Positions 21,784 to 33,442 of a DNA stretch of 64,000 bases are shown here, piece by piece. Where the stretch lies: assembly GCA_963921825.1 (NCBI GenBank), contig OY997592.1, positions 31,351,730-31,415,729 of the forward strand, read 5' to 3'. The notes below the pieces were generated by a model. It saw nothing but the letters and a program-made list of their open reading frames with translations, ran no database searches and was not told the origin of the DNA. This DNA is from Erodium maritimum (lineage: Eukaryota; Streptophyta; Magnoliopsida; Geraniales; Geraniaceae). The first letter of the stretch is position 1, and each line of letters opens with the position of its first letter. Made by a program: the position numbers and the translations under genes.

Positions 21784-24591
21784 GGACTTCATGTCCTCAT
21801 AAAGCCATAGTGAACTCGGGAAAGCGTTTCTGAAGCTCAAACGTGTACTCCCATGAAGCACTATCAGCATTTCCATCAAACCACTGAATTAAAAGTTGAG
21901 TAACTGCCTGATTTCCCCGTTTCACCACACGACGGTCCACCATACGAACTGGAACCCGAGCAATCAAGTCGTCCGTATTCACCTGGGGCAGAGATGATTG
22001 AGTAACCACCGTTCCCTCATTCATCTTGAGTTCGGAGAAATGGAATATCAGATTAATCTGTGACATTGTTGACAGGTCCAATTTGTAAGATACTATTCCA
22101 ATTTTCTGCAAAATCTTGAAATGGTTGAAAAACTTGGGTGATAGCTTGGGTGATAGCTTGGGTGAGACATTAATGATCAAATAACGTTGCTTGTATCGTT
22201 GGAGTTTTACATAAACTCATTCCCCAACTTCAAAATTCATGTATGAACGTTTACGATCAACCTGAGCTTTTATTCGATCTTTGGATCGTTGCAGATAGAA
22301 CTTAGGGACCTTGGATGCTTCCTCCCTTGCAGTGAGACTACGATCCATCAAATCCATGCCAGTGGAGCCCGAGAGGTATGGGAATTGAGTTTGCGCTGGC
22401 TAGCCATAAAGAGCCTCATAAGGTGTTGACTATATAGCATAATGGTGTGAAGTATTGTACCAGAATTAAGCTGACGGTAACCATTTGAACCATTCTTTTG
22501 ATGAGTCAAAACACATGCAACGCAATACGTGCCCAAATCTTTGTTTACCATCTTTGTCTGGCCATCGGTTTGAGGATGATAGGCCGAGAAAATGTTTTGA
22601 GTAATATGTTGTAGTCAGCATAATTCCCTCCAGAATGTAGACATGAAGATCTTGTCTTTATCACTCACTATAGATGTAGGCATACCATGGATAAAAAAAG
22701 AATTGATCAAGGAATACCTGAGCCACCGAAACTGATATGAATGGATGCTTTAATGGAAAGAACCGCGTTGAGTTGGTAAGGCGTTCTACCACTACTAGAA
22801 TAACCTCGTAACCATTTGATTTAGGAAGGCATTCAATGAAATACAAGGAAATATAATGTCATACTCGAGTTGGAATACCCAATAGATGCAATATACCTAG
22901 AGAGGTAGCCAAGTCTGGTTTGTGCGACTGACAGAATATGGCAAGTGGCTACTGCAACCATAACATCTTTCTTGAGTTTCTTCCAATATATGTGAGCAGA
23001 GATTCGTTTCAGCATAACCTGAATGCCCGAGTGGCCCTCGACAGCTCCTGCATAGAATTAACCCACAAGTTCAGCACGTAACTAAGGATTATTTCCCACA
23101 ACCAACTTCCCCTTTCTGAATAACTAGTTTTTGATCCACGAATAATGGCCAGAATTAACGTTTGCTCCTTGAATACATGCGATAATTGATGTCTGAGTAC
23201 CAATACCCGCGAATGCAATCTAATAAGCTGGAGGAGATCGAGATAAGAGCCAATAAAAATACCTCATCGTCTGCATGTGAAGAAACAGAGTTTGAATACT
23301 TGCGTGACATCCGCAACAGTGTTATTAAACCCTTTTCGATATTGGATTTCAAAGTCATAACCCATAATTTTCACCACCCAATGCAGCTGAGCTGGTGTGG
23401 ATGTCCTCTAATCCAATAAAAACCTAATACTCTGATGGTCTGTTTTGATGATAAAATGATGACCCGTCATATACAAATTCTAGTGTTTGGTAGCCAGAAG
23501 CATAACGAGCATTTCTTTTTCATACACAGACAATGCACGTTGATGGAATCCTAGAGTCTTGCTGAAGAATGCAATTGGCTTACCCAACCGAGATAAAACT
23601 GCTCATAGACCTGAGCTTGAAGCAACAATCTCTAGTATGAAAGTCACTTGAAAAATCAAGTAGAGCCATAATTGGAGCAGTGGTAGGAGCCAATTTCAAG
23701 GATTCGAATGTTGTCAATGTTGCCTCTATCCACAAGAATGTGTCCCTACAAAGAAGATATGTCAAAGGTTTCGTAGTGGAGCCATAATATCTCACAAAAT
23801 GACAGTAGTATCCAGTAAGACCGAGAAAACCCCTCAATTTCTTGACTATTTTGGGTAGAGGCTAGTCAAGAACAACTTCAGTTTTACAACGATCCATTGC
23901 TACCCCTTGAGAAGAAATCACATGACCCAAATAGTCGATTTCATGTACAGCAAAAACGCATTCCGATTCCTTGAAGAATAGTTTCCCAGCTCATAGAATT
24001 TCAAACCCCAACTTCAGGTGCATGCAATGATCTTCCATAGAAGGAGGGTAGATAAGCACATCATCAAAGAATACGAGCATGGAAACTCGTAGCAATGGGA
24101 TGAAAATGTCATTCATAAGTGACTGAAAAGTTGAGGGTACATTCATAAGGCCAAACAGCATCACCAAGAATTCGTAATGACCCAAGTGTGTTGCAAAAGT
24201 TGTTTTATGGATGTCGCCCTTCTTTATTAGGATATGATGGTAACCAGGACATAAATCTAGCTTGAAATTTTTTTAACACCGTGTTATTCATCCAATAGCT
24301 CCTCCACCAATGGAATAGAGAATTGGGACTTGATTGTCATAGCGTTGAGACGCTTGTAGTCCACGCATAAACGCCATGAATTGTCCTTTTTCTTCACTAG
24401 TATAACTGGGAAGGAGAACTCACTTGTGTTGCGATGAATTATACCTGATTATAGCATCTCCAATATGAGGTGTTCCATCTTAGTCTTCTAAACAGATGGA
24501 TAACGGTAAGGACGAATTTTGACTGCATGTGCCTCTATAAGAAGATTGATCAAATGATCATGTGTTCTGGTTGAAGGAGATGTTCTAAAAA
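21784..24591 (-). pseudogene. Gypsy pol remnant: RT, RNase H, integrase, chromodomain
   Basis: Read on the minus strand with several frameshifts and stops. RT pieces are near 24185-23991 ([20 protein letters not shown] and FFDDVLIY for FVDDVLIY). The RT/RNase H junction is near 23837 (RGFLGLTGYYCHFVRYYG). Integrase is near 22846 (MYFIECLPKSNGYEVILVVV, DRLTK-like). A chromodomain is at 22180-21797, ending WEYTFELQKRFPEF, where the family has SWED...FPxF. It is clearly dead. The 5' part of the polyprotein is at 55461-56772. Confidence 0.88.
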
Positions 24592-26018
24592 TCGGGTTTA
24601 GGCGAGTATTAATTGGTGCCTAGGTGAAGATTTTTAGAACACCGACCTGATTTTAACAAGTCGAGTAGCTCTAGGCGAATTTGTAAAAATCAGGTCAATC
24701 CACACCTAGGCGGGGATTAATCGGCACCTAAGCGGGATGAATCGGTGCCTAAGCAGGATTTTTACAACACTTCTATGATTTTTTTGTTTTATCTTAAATA
24801 TTTGTTATTAATCGTTTATATATATCTTATTATTATAAAAATATATATGTAATATGTGTAATTTGTTTTTATAAAGTTAATTAAAAATTAATAATCATAG
24901 ATTATATATACTTACATATTAAATAATTGTGGATGTTAAAAAAAAAATATTCCTCTAGGGTTCTCTCCTTTCAAACTCTCTTGTTTCCCGCCAAATCCAT
25001 ATCGGCCTCCGCCGAACCTCCTTGTGTTGCTTCTTCGATCAGCCACTACTATGGATACCAGAGCATCATTGTCCCGCCCCGAATTCAGTATGACCGAACC
25101 CGAAACGCGAACGGTGAAGCAAGTAAAACAAAGTATCAAATAGTTTAATACACTGCTTTAAAAGCACCACTTGTATTAATCAAAGCAATATTTTTACAAA
25201 CTGAGTTTTAATTTAAGAAGCAAAAGAACACTAAAACATGAGTGTACGTCGCTAGACAACCCCGAAAGCCCGAACTCTCGCTCCCAGCTCTTCAAGCCTC
25301 GAGAGATCCTCCTAGTCCGCCTCGCGAACGGTACTTGTAGGAAAAGCAGCAAGGGGTGAGCGTGAGGGAAACCTCAAACCACTCACGTGAGGGAAACCTC
25401 AAACCACCCGTTCACGTGAGGGAAAACTCAAACAACTCGTTCACGTAGGCGTTGTATCACCACCGTAGGTTATTGATGAGTCTCGAAACCAAGACCTCAC
25501 CTCTTTAACACAGAACTCACGACCTCTACAAACAAACACAATCGTGAACAAAGTCACGCAACAACACACCCACAGTACGATTTTACGTTAGCAAGACGTT
25601 GGGCCCGGCGTAGCCCCACATTTTACGCGACCGCCGATCGGGAGGGCAGCGTACCTCATCGTGGTGCATAGCAACACTTTTCCGAGTGCTAGTCGGACGG
25701 AGGGCCCCTCCTTCATCGCGGAACCGTGGCACCCTTTGTCGAGGGCGAGTCGACAGGCAGGCCATACCTCCACCCACACACAAAGATCGCAAGCAATGTC
25801 ACGCAATATATACAATATCAACAAACACAATGCACGCAAGATCACAAAGGATCAACACACATACTGCACAGTTTCCGGTACCAATCCGGCTGGGCCTGTC
25901 ACTGCCCCACGCACTTTCCCCGACACAAAGTCGGGCCAGGTGGTCGACCTCATCGCGGCACATAGCAACACTTTTCCGATGGCTAGTCGGAAGGAGGGCC
26001 TCTCCTTCATCGCGGAAC

Positions 26019-26390
26019 CTCAAGCCTCAACACTTTACCGATCGTGCGCCGGAAGGTACGACACACCTCACGGGGAACACAGCCCTCGGCACTTTACCGG
26101 TCGTGCATCGGAAGGTACGACACACCTCTCGGGAACAGCTCAAGCCTCAGCATTTTACCAATCGCGCGCCGGAAGGTACGACACACTTCACAGGGAACAC
26201 AGCCCTCGGCACTTTACCGGTCACGCATCGGAAGGTACGACACACCTCTCGGGCACAACTCAAGCCTCAGCACTTTACCAATCGCGCGCCGGAAGGTACG
26301 ACACACCTCACGGGGAACACATCACTCGGCACTTTACCGGTCGCATATCGGAAGGTACGACACACCTCTCGGGCACAGCTCATCCAGGTA
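26019..26390. repeat. Tandem repeat of about 120 bp, three copies
   Basis: Each copy starts near CAAGCCTCAGCACTTTACC and holds two half-units with CGGAAGGTACGACACACCTC. It produces long spurious open frames on the plus strand. Lies within solo LTR B. Confidence 0.88.
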
Positions 26391-26639
26391 TCACGAGAAC
26401 AATCACAATCATAACCAAATATCACACAATACTCCGCAAATAGCAAAATTAACATCACGACTAACTACCACTCAGCAAGTCAATCAACAACAAACGGGTT
26501 CAATACCCCACAGGCACACATGGCCACACACAAACACAATCAGTTCACTCAACCTACGGACACAACCAGGTGCCCGCATGTGATTCCTATCGCACGGTAA
26601 GTTTACTTAACCTACGGCACCGCCAAGTGCCACATGCAT

Positions 26640-26815
26640 TTCTATTGTTCGATACGTTCACTTATCCTACGACACCACCAAGTGTCACATGCATTTCTAT
26701 TGTTCGATGAGTTCACTTATCCTACGACACCACCAAGTGTCACATGCATTTCTATTGTTCGATGAGTTCACTTATCCTACGACACCACCAAGTGTCACAT
26801 GCATTTCTACTAATA
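26640..26815. repeat. 55-bp tandem repeat
   Basis: Unit contains CCTACGACACCACCAAGTGT and CACATGCATTTCTATTG; three near-identical copies and a more diverged one upstream. Related single units occur in the other solo LTRs (for example near 39320 and 40960). Confidence 0.88.
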
Positions 26816-29800
26816 AATTTACCTAGTCAAGGCCGATATCCGGCTACTTTTCCCTACCTCGTAAAGCGTTCCAGATGTCCACGCTCAAGCTCCGGCGCGC
26901 TCGCGATCACCTGCTTAGCCTCCTCTTTCCGCGGTCGGTGGCACGGTCTATAGTGATCAAAATAATACACTTTTTAATATGAAGGAAAAACCCGAATTTA
27001 AAGTAGTTAACGTCCAAATGCAACCCCGACAATGCCGATCACTCCCAAACTTCCCAATTGCTCGACATTGTCAACTATGGGCCCGGAAAGGCCCGATTCG
27101 TTCGGCTCGACGAATCTGCCCGGGATCGGAAAAACGACCTTCGGGGCTCCGAAAATTCCCATTTTCGTTTCTACAATCCTAATATAATTCACGTGTTCCA
27201 ACGCAATCGACGGAATCAATTTCTGATACCCGAGCGATTTAATTCCGCGTTTAAAGTTTCTAACCCAAATTTCCGAATTCTCACAAATTAATTCCATAAT
27301 TCGTTCCGGGTGTGAATTATTGACTCGGGGGTCATCCAAGACCACCCGAACACGAAAAACCTGAGGCCCGGCCAAGTGGGCCCCACATGGCCACACCGGA
27401 AAACGCCCCTTTCGCCCTAAAACATTCCTAACGAACCCCAAACCTCAACCATTCATCTTTAAACCAATTCTAACCAAAACCCTAGAATTCAAACGTGTCA
27501 AAACGAGAAAAAGACTGGTTCTTACCGTAGGGAACGATGAGGGGATGACGAATACGCGAGAATTGAGACGATCCGTCGATCGGATCGTCGGGAAATCGAA
27601 CCAAAACCTCTCTTTTCTTTCTCCTTCTTCTTCTCTCTTCTTTCTCTCTCCTTCTCTCCCTTTTCTCTCTTAAATGGCCGACCATCACTCATCTCTTCTC
27701 TTTTATTTTGTTTTAAAATTCAAACACACCTCAAAATGACCAAAATACCCTCACTTCTTCTTTGTTTTTGTTTTTAAGTCAAAGGGCAAAGTTGTCCTTT
27801 CATCTTCCTTCCACCACTTTCATGAAAAGTGTCATGTGGGTCCCATTAGTTAGAAAAACATCTTCGTAGATATTTTTCAGTCAGATTCGCGAAATTCGGC
27901 CGTCACGGGCCCCGTGCGGGCCCATTTTCCAAGAATTTATGAAATTTCGCGTGCTATAAGGAAACAGACCTACTAAGACCGTTGTAACGACGGCTAAGCC
28001 TTTTGGATCCAAATCGGGCCTCGAACGGACCAAAATGTCGCTCGGTTGACTTTTTCGACAAAAAGTCAACTTTTCCCGAATTGGTCAAAAAGTTGCCCTG
28101 AGTCACCCAGAACTCACTTTGGTCAATATCGGGGTCAACTTAAGTCCAATATGACCCTCGGGGTCAATTTTAGGTTCATTTAGGTGTCTGTCCCAAAAGT
28201 TTAAATTTTTCCGTTTTTTCGCCGATTGACTGGCGTTGACCAGGAGCGGTCCTTACAATCACGATCACCGACTTTGTCCCCCACATCTCGCGTACCGGTC
28301 CAACCCCACACTATTGTCCGGTCAGCTCATTAGGGCTCCTAAATCATTTCGAGGGGAGGCCCCGAGTCCCTCTCCACCGATCGTCATCTTCTGCCACATG
28401 AAATGGAACCAGGCCGCCACCAAAGTTGAGAGGCCCCTGAGGAAGAACTTGGCCACCATTGGATCATCGAACCAGACAAGCCTAATAGAGGATATGGGGG
28501 ACCGATTAGGGCACGATCGATCTTGTCCTCTTGACCCATCCGTATCATTTACCTTCGGGCAATAGGGGTCGATCTCAATATGTCCAAACCCTAATCTGTA
28601 GTGATGGCATGAGGAGCACTTACGCGAGAGATTAGAGGCCAGCGCCAGGGGCAAGCATTTGATAGGATCGATAGTCATCATCCTCGAATGATTCCTACTA
28701 GTGGCGACCACTCTACCAATTCGCTTTCAATTTTTATAGCCTCTCACAGATCCAGATCATACCTTGGACCCACGGATAACGACGGTGTTGTTGTGAGTCA
28801 CACTGGAAACCCGACCATCCCATAGCATAGGGGATGGACATAATGTTGGAAATCTACGGAGAAAAACGCAGCAGAAATTAAAAACTTTTCCCTAGAATAG
28901 GCTCAGGATCCATGTAATTCCGATTAAACTAACAAACGAAAAATTAAAGAGATTACCTCTCAAATTTTCAGCTTGGTTCGAGACAGGGACCAACTTGCAG
29001 CTCTTGTATCTCAGAAACAAACTGTTGGAATCCACATCCCTTCGGTCACTTTGAAAACCAATATGTGGAGAGCATTCACTCAAAAATCAGCTCCATTGGA
29101 TCTCAGCTGAACCTCCGATAGGGCTCTTTATAATGGCTGGTCGGACAGATTCTGGGCAGAAAAATCTGCCCAGATTTTTCATCTTATCTTGTAAACCAAG
29201 AACACCCGAAACAAATATATTTGGCTTGAGTCTCCAAGACGCCTACGTATCCTATTGGAGGAATCAAAGCCATGTAGTTCTTGAACAATCCTTCACAAAA
29301 TCGTTTGTGCGCTAGCACAAGATGAAGAACACTTCTTCCTCTCTCTTTTCTCTTTACTCGTTTTTTCTCTCTACACTTTGAGACCAATGGGGGAGGCGTC
29401 TGGTTGGGCCACCAAACGTTAATACAACAATAATTATAACACTACAATAATAATTATAACAATACAATAATTATTATTTAAACCAAAATATACACTAAAA
29501 TAACAATAATATTAATATACATTAAACAAAAATAATTTTAATTAATTTTATTTTTATTTTTTATACACTAGAATAAAATCTAATATTAATAAATATTAAA
29601 CAACAATAATTTTAATTTTAATTTTTAAATTATAACCATAAAATAATTATTATTTAAACCAAAATATACACTAAAATAACAATAATATTAAGGGTTATTT
29701 TCACCTCAATACCCTAACTATGAGTTATTTTCACCTCAATACCCTAACTTTCATTTGTGACACCTCAATACCCTAGAATGCCATTTTGTGTCACTTTAAT

Positions 29801-30339
29801 ACCTATCGTTAGTTTCAGTCTATTTTCCGTTTTGTGTCACTTTAACACCTAAAAAGACCAAAATACCCCTCACTAATAGTCAAATTTTCAAACTCATGTC
29901 ATAGATTTTCAAAATTACTTTTTATTTCTTTTTATTTATTTATTTTATAAAAATCAGTTTTTATTTTACAAAAATTAGTTTTTATTTTAAAAAATCAATT
30001 TTTATTTTAGAATTTCAGTTTTCATTTTAGAAAATCAGATTTTATATTTTAAAAAATCAATTTATATTTCATTAAAATCATATTTTAAAAAAATTCAATT
30101 TTCTATTTTAATAAATTTAAATTTTAATAAAAAAGTTTGTTTTTTATTTAAAAATCATTTTTTAGTTAAAAAAAAATCAGTTTTGTTTTATAAAATCAGT
30201 TTTTATTTAAAAAAATCAGTTTTTTATATATTTTATTTTCCTTTTAAATTCACTAAAAATAGTTTTTATTCAAATACTTTTTTATTTTTTATTTTTACTA
30301 AAACTTTGTTTTTCTTTAATTCTTTTCACTTTCAATTGT

Positions 30340-31244
30340 TTTTTTTTTTGATAAGCGAAGAAATTTTATTAGGCAAACGTTCTACAAGAAAGTAAAACGA
30401 TGAAAGAAAAACGATCCTTAAAAGGACCTTTTCCCCAAACCAATACAAGAATAAAGAAAACAAAAACAAATACAGAACAGGGAGAAAACTAAACAGGGCA
30501 CCGCCCTCCTTGCCTACTTCCTATCCGGATTCAAGCAGAGAAATCGGTTAGAAACCGAAACAGGAGTTGAAGTCTCTGCTGGACTAACCTCAGTCTCGCT
30601 ATCCTCAACATCCTCCTCAACCTCAACCTGCTGTGGGGATTTAAAACCTGGTGAATTGACAACATCCTTTTTCACAAAACGCTTGCTAAAACTCCACGTA
30701 CCCTCTTTACTTTGTTTAGCAATATCAATAGTGAAGCTTCCTGCAGGACCCCCTTTATCAGCCGATATTTTAGCTCTTGTCTGGTAATAAACCGTTGGAG
30801 GAACTATCTTTGTTGGCTGTCCTTTTTTTGGACGGGCACGTTTCTTTGGAACCTCAACGAGAATACTTTTTTCGCTTAGAAGAATGTCTTTCCACGGACT
30901 ACTCTGAAACCCGATTTCCGGAATTGATTCTCCACCCCGAGGCTGAACGACCTGCATACCTGAACCCGAGCCCACAACACCTGTCGGGCCCAAATTAGTA
31001 CCTATGCATTTAAAAATGTCGAACATGGTCGGGTCGCTGGCCAAATTCTAGGCATCTGGGCCTGCCCCAAAACCAGCAACTACTGATACAGCTTCTACTG
31101 AAACAGGCCTTAAAACCGGGCCTGCTTCAGAAGACAGCCCAAATCCCACAACATCCGGCCCAGGTGCAATTCCTCCACACAACCCATCGTCTTCGCGCGA
31201 GATCTCCGGCTGTGTCTGTGTAGTTGGAAACCGGACGCAATCCG
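30340..31244 (-). mobile_element. LINE-derived retroposon with 18-bp target duplication
   Basis: A T-run at its left end (poly-A on the minus strand) and an exact 18-bp duplication starting CTTTTCACTTTCAATT (30322-30339, 31245-31262) prove target-primed insertion. It contains a minus-strand ORF (30514-31044) encoding a basic, lysine-rich segment with VEVPKKRARPKKGQ, probably the C-terminal part of a LINE ORF1. No RT is present. The body is 905 bp. Confidence 0.8.
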
Positions 31245-31407
31245 CTTTTCACTTTCAATTGTATTATTTACCTTATCAATTAAAATAATTTAAAAAAACA
31301 AGACCACAACACGTTCTTCCATTTTAAGCTTCACCCAAATATCTTCTCTCTTATCTCTCTACCATGACCACAATACTATCTTGAGCAGTTGAGCAAAAGT
31401 ACTCCAA

Positions 31408-31650
31408 TGGCGATTCGGGCATCACTGAGAGGCCCAAACCTCTTCTCCTCCCTCCCCTCTATCCCACCTCCAAATGGCCCAACCTCTCACTCTTCGCCTC
31501 CGCCGCCGCCATTCCCAATCCCCAAATACTCACCGAAACCCCATCCCAGAAACCCCCAATAAACCCAACCTTCAATACCGTGCACCGCCGCACCAAATAC
31601 TTCAAACCCAAATCAAAATATGGGTACCCCCGATAAACCCATTCTAAAGA
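31408..31650 (+). pseudogene. Captured gene fragment, possibly CRS2-associated (CRM) splicing factor N-terminus
   Basis: Starts ATGGCGATTCGGGC; with one early frameshift it gives an organelle-targeting-like N-terminus, then SAAAIPNPQILTETPSQKPP and HRRTKYFKPKSKY before a stop. The HRRTKYFKP signature after a proline-rich start resembles the N-terminus of plant CRS2-associated factors (group II intron splicing), mitochondrial type. This is from memory of the family, so the identity is tentative. It lies inside the MULE and is not a complete gene. Confidence 0.4.
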
Positions 31651-32217
31651 TGGGGAGATTCATTGATGTGTGTTTGAGAGAGAGAGGTTGAGAGAAATAG
31701 AGGAGAGAGATGAGAGGTTGTTCTGTTGTAGGAGAGGGAGTCGAGTGAAAAAAAGAGAGAGCTGAGTATAGGATTAGGTTTGAGAGTTGAGAGTCGTGTG
31801 GCTTAGAAAAAAAGGAGAGATAAAAAGAGTTGGAGAGATAAAACGGTAGGATTTCAATGAATTCAAGGGTATTTTTTCCATTTCAAAAAAAATTAAGGTC
31901 ATGTGATATGCACATGACCATTTTCCATCCAAAAATGGATGGAAATTGACAGTAGGTACTAACGTGAAAAAAAAAACATATTCTAAGGTACTGAGGTGCC
32001 ACAAATGAAAGTTAGGGTATTGAGGTGACGAAAACCACATAGTTAGTGTATTGAGGTGAAAATATCCCTAATATTAATAAACATTAAACAACAATAATTT
32101 AAATTTAAATTTTTTTATAGATAATTAAAAATAATAAGTACTTAAACTGAAATAAATACTAAAATAACAATAATTATAACACACAAGATTACACTAAACT
32201 AACTAAAAACACACTAA

Positions 32218-33044
32218 GGGACAAAAAACCTAGGGGCTGCACTTCTCTCTACGCAGCCTCCTCCCCCCTCCCTTTTTTTTTTCTTTTTCCACCATTGAAG
32301 GCCTTGATTCCAAGCTCTTGGATTACCCTTGATGGGTGCAACAATACCCTTGCTAGGGTTCCACAGCCTCTTTCTTTCATCAATCGTCGTCGTCGTCCAC
32401 CTTCGCAGGCCGTCGCCGCTCGTTCAGACCATCCCCCGACCTCCTCCTCGTCTCGCGCTACCGATCATGCGTCACCGGATCGATCCCGAGCTCATGCCAG
32501 TAGCCACTGTGGCTTTCCTGTCGCTGTCCACCGGGATCTGTGCTCCATGCGCCGTCCTCCATCCGCAGCGGCCTCCCGCCCCAGGGCCACCCCTCGCCGA
32601 CCAGATCGGGGCATATCCACCAAAGGGGCAGACCCTAGCCAGCATGGCTCCGCTCCCTCGATGGATCTGGGATCCGGGAGGAGGGACGATAGGTAGGGAG
32701 GACTGTCTAGGAACTATACCTATAAACCCGAGACAACTACAGCCGGGAGGCCTCGGGGAATCCGCATTCAAGACTAAGTTATTTGTATTTTTTCCTGTTT
32801 TAGGTCGAATAAAGTTTTGGCTAGATAGGACTAGGCTTTCAGATGTTTATTTTTTTGAAACGTTGGATCAATATTTTCTTGTGTTCGGATCTGCGAGGCA
32901 AAGAAGACTACCATTATGGATCCATGAGCGTCCGACAGGCTACGGCCGTTTGGGACACAAATCTGGAATCCGGGACGTTATGTCCTGCCTTGTAAGACCT
33001 ATTTGTTACAGTTAATATAATATCTAGTTCCCGTTTAAAAAAAA
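32218..33044 (+). mobile_element. LINE-derived retroposon with 17-bp target duplication
   Basis: An 827-bp plus-strand insertion ending in an A-run and flanked by a 17-bp duplication with core CTAAAAACACACTAA (32201-32217, 33045-33061). The 5' half begins GGGACAAAAAACCTAGGGGC and is pyrimidine- then GC-rich like a LINE 5' region; the 3' half resembles a LINE 3' UTR. The middle of the LINE is missing, so it is an internally deleted or composite copy. Confidence 0.75.
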
Positions 33045-33442
33045 AACTAAAAACACACTAATTAAACTAAATGACAGATTACACTAGATGATAGAATAGA
33101 CATATTTCCTATCAGCATGAAAAATACTAATAACATACTAATTTAATATGCAACAAACAACTATATGACAAATAATAACCACTTAGAACACAAATACTAT
33201 TAGAACAAAATTACACATAATATCAAAACGAAATAACAACAATATTAATTAAACATAAACATTAACTTTAAACAACAATATTTTTTTATAATATGCACAG
33301 ATAACAACAATGACAATAACAACAACTTTCAGAGAAAAAATTCTGCAAAGTTCAACGGAAGCTCTCCTACACAACTACTTTCAAGTGGTGTTTTCTAGGT
33401 GGACAAATTCCCATTTTGCCCTTCGTTCAAATTTCATCTAAG

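Larger units (their letters stand above)
25070..28257. mobile_element. Solo LTR B (TGTCACG...TTACA family)
   Basis: 3188 bp from TGTCCCGCCCC to GGTCCTTACA, flanked by ATCAT (25065-25069) and ATCAC (28258-28262), a 5-bp duplication with one C/T difference. No internal genes. It contains three copies of a roughly 120-bp tandem repeat (26019-26390) and four copies of a 55-bp repeat (26640-26815). The 3' third is very similar to the ends of copies C and E. Confidence 0.78.
29692..32068. mobile_element. Mutator-like element with long TIRs, carrying a gene fragment
   Basis: Long inverted ends (left GGGTTATTTTCACCTCAATA, right inverse with AGGGATATTTTCACCTCAAT) of about 90 bp and a perfect 9-bp duplication TAATATTAA (29683-29691, 32069-32077). 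Inside are T-rich satellite-like sequence, a LINE retroposon (30340-31244) and, at 31408-31650, a fragment that resembles a plant gene, so this looks like a Pack-MULE. No transposase. Confidence 0.85.
29395..33305. repeat. Left inverted AT-rich arm (interrupted)
   Basis: Pieces 29395-29691, 32069-32217 and 33045-33305 together are the reverse complement of 52655-53160. For example TTGGGCCACCAAACGTTAAT at the outer edge is inverted at the right. Within the left arm a block of about 170 bp is duplicated. The arm is broken by a MULE and by a retroposon. The inverted similarity extends weakly about 50 bp outward into copia LTR-like sequence. Confidence 0.75.

Noticed and set aside
25661..26583. 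Long plus-strand open frames of up to 260 residues
   Set aside because: They run through the 120-bp tandem repeats of solo LTR B; repeated residues follow the repeat period and no domain is present.
32329..33015. 228-residue plus-strand ORF
   Set aside because: It lies in a retroposon defined by a 17-bp target duplication and A-tail; low complexity and joins 5'- and 3'-type LINE sequence.
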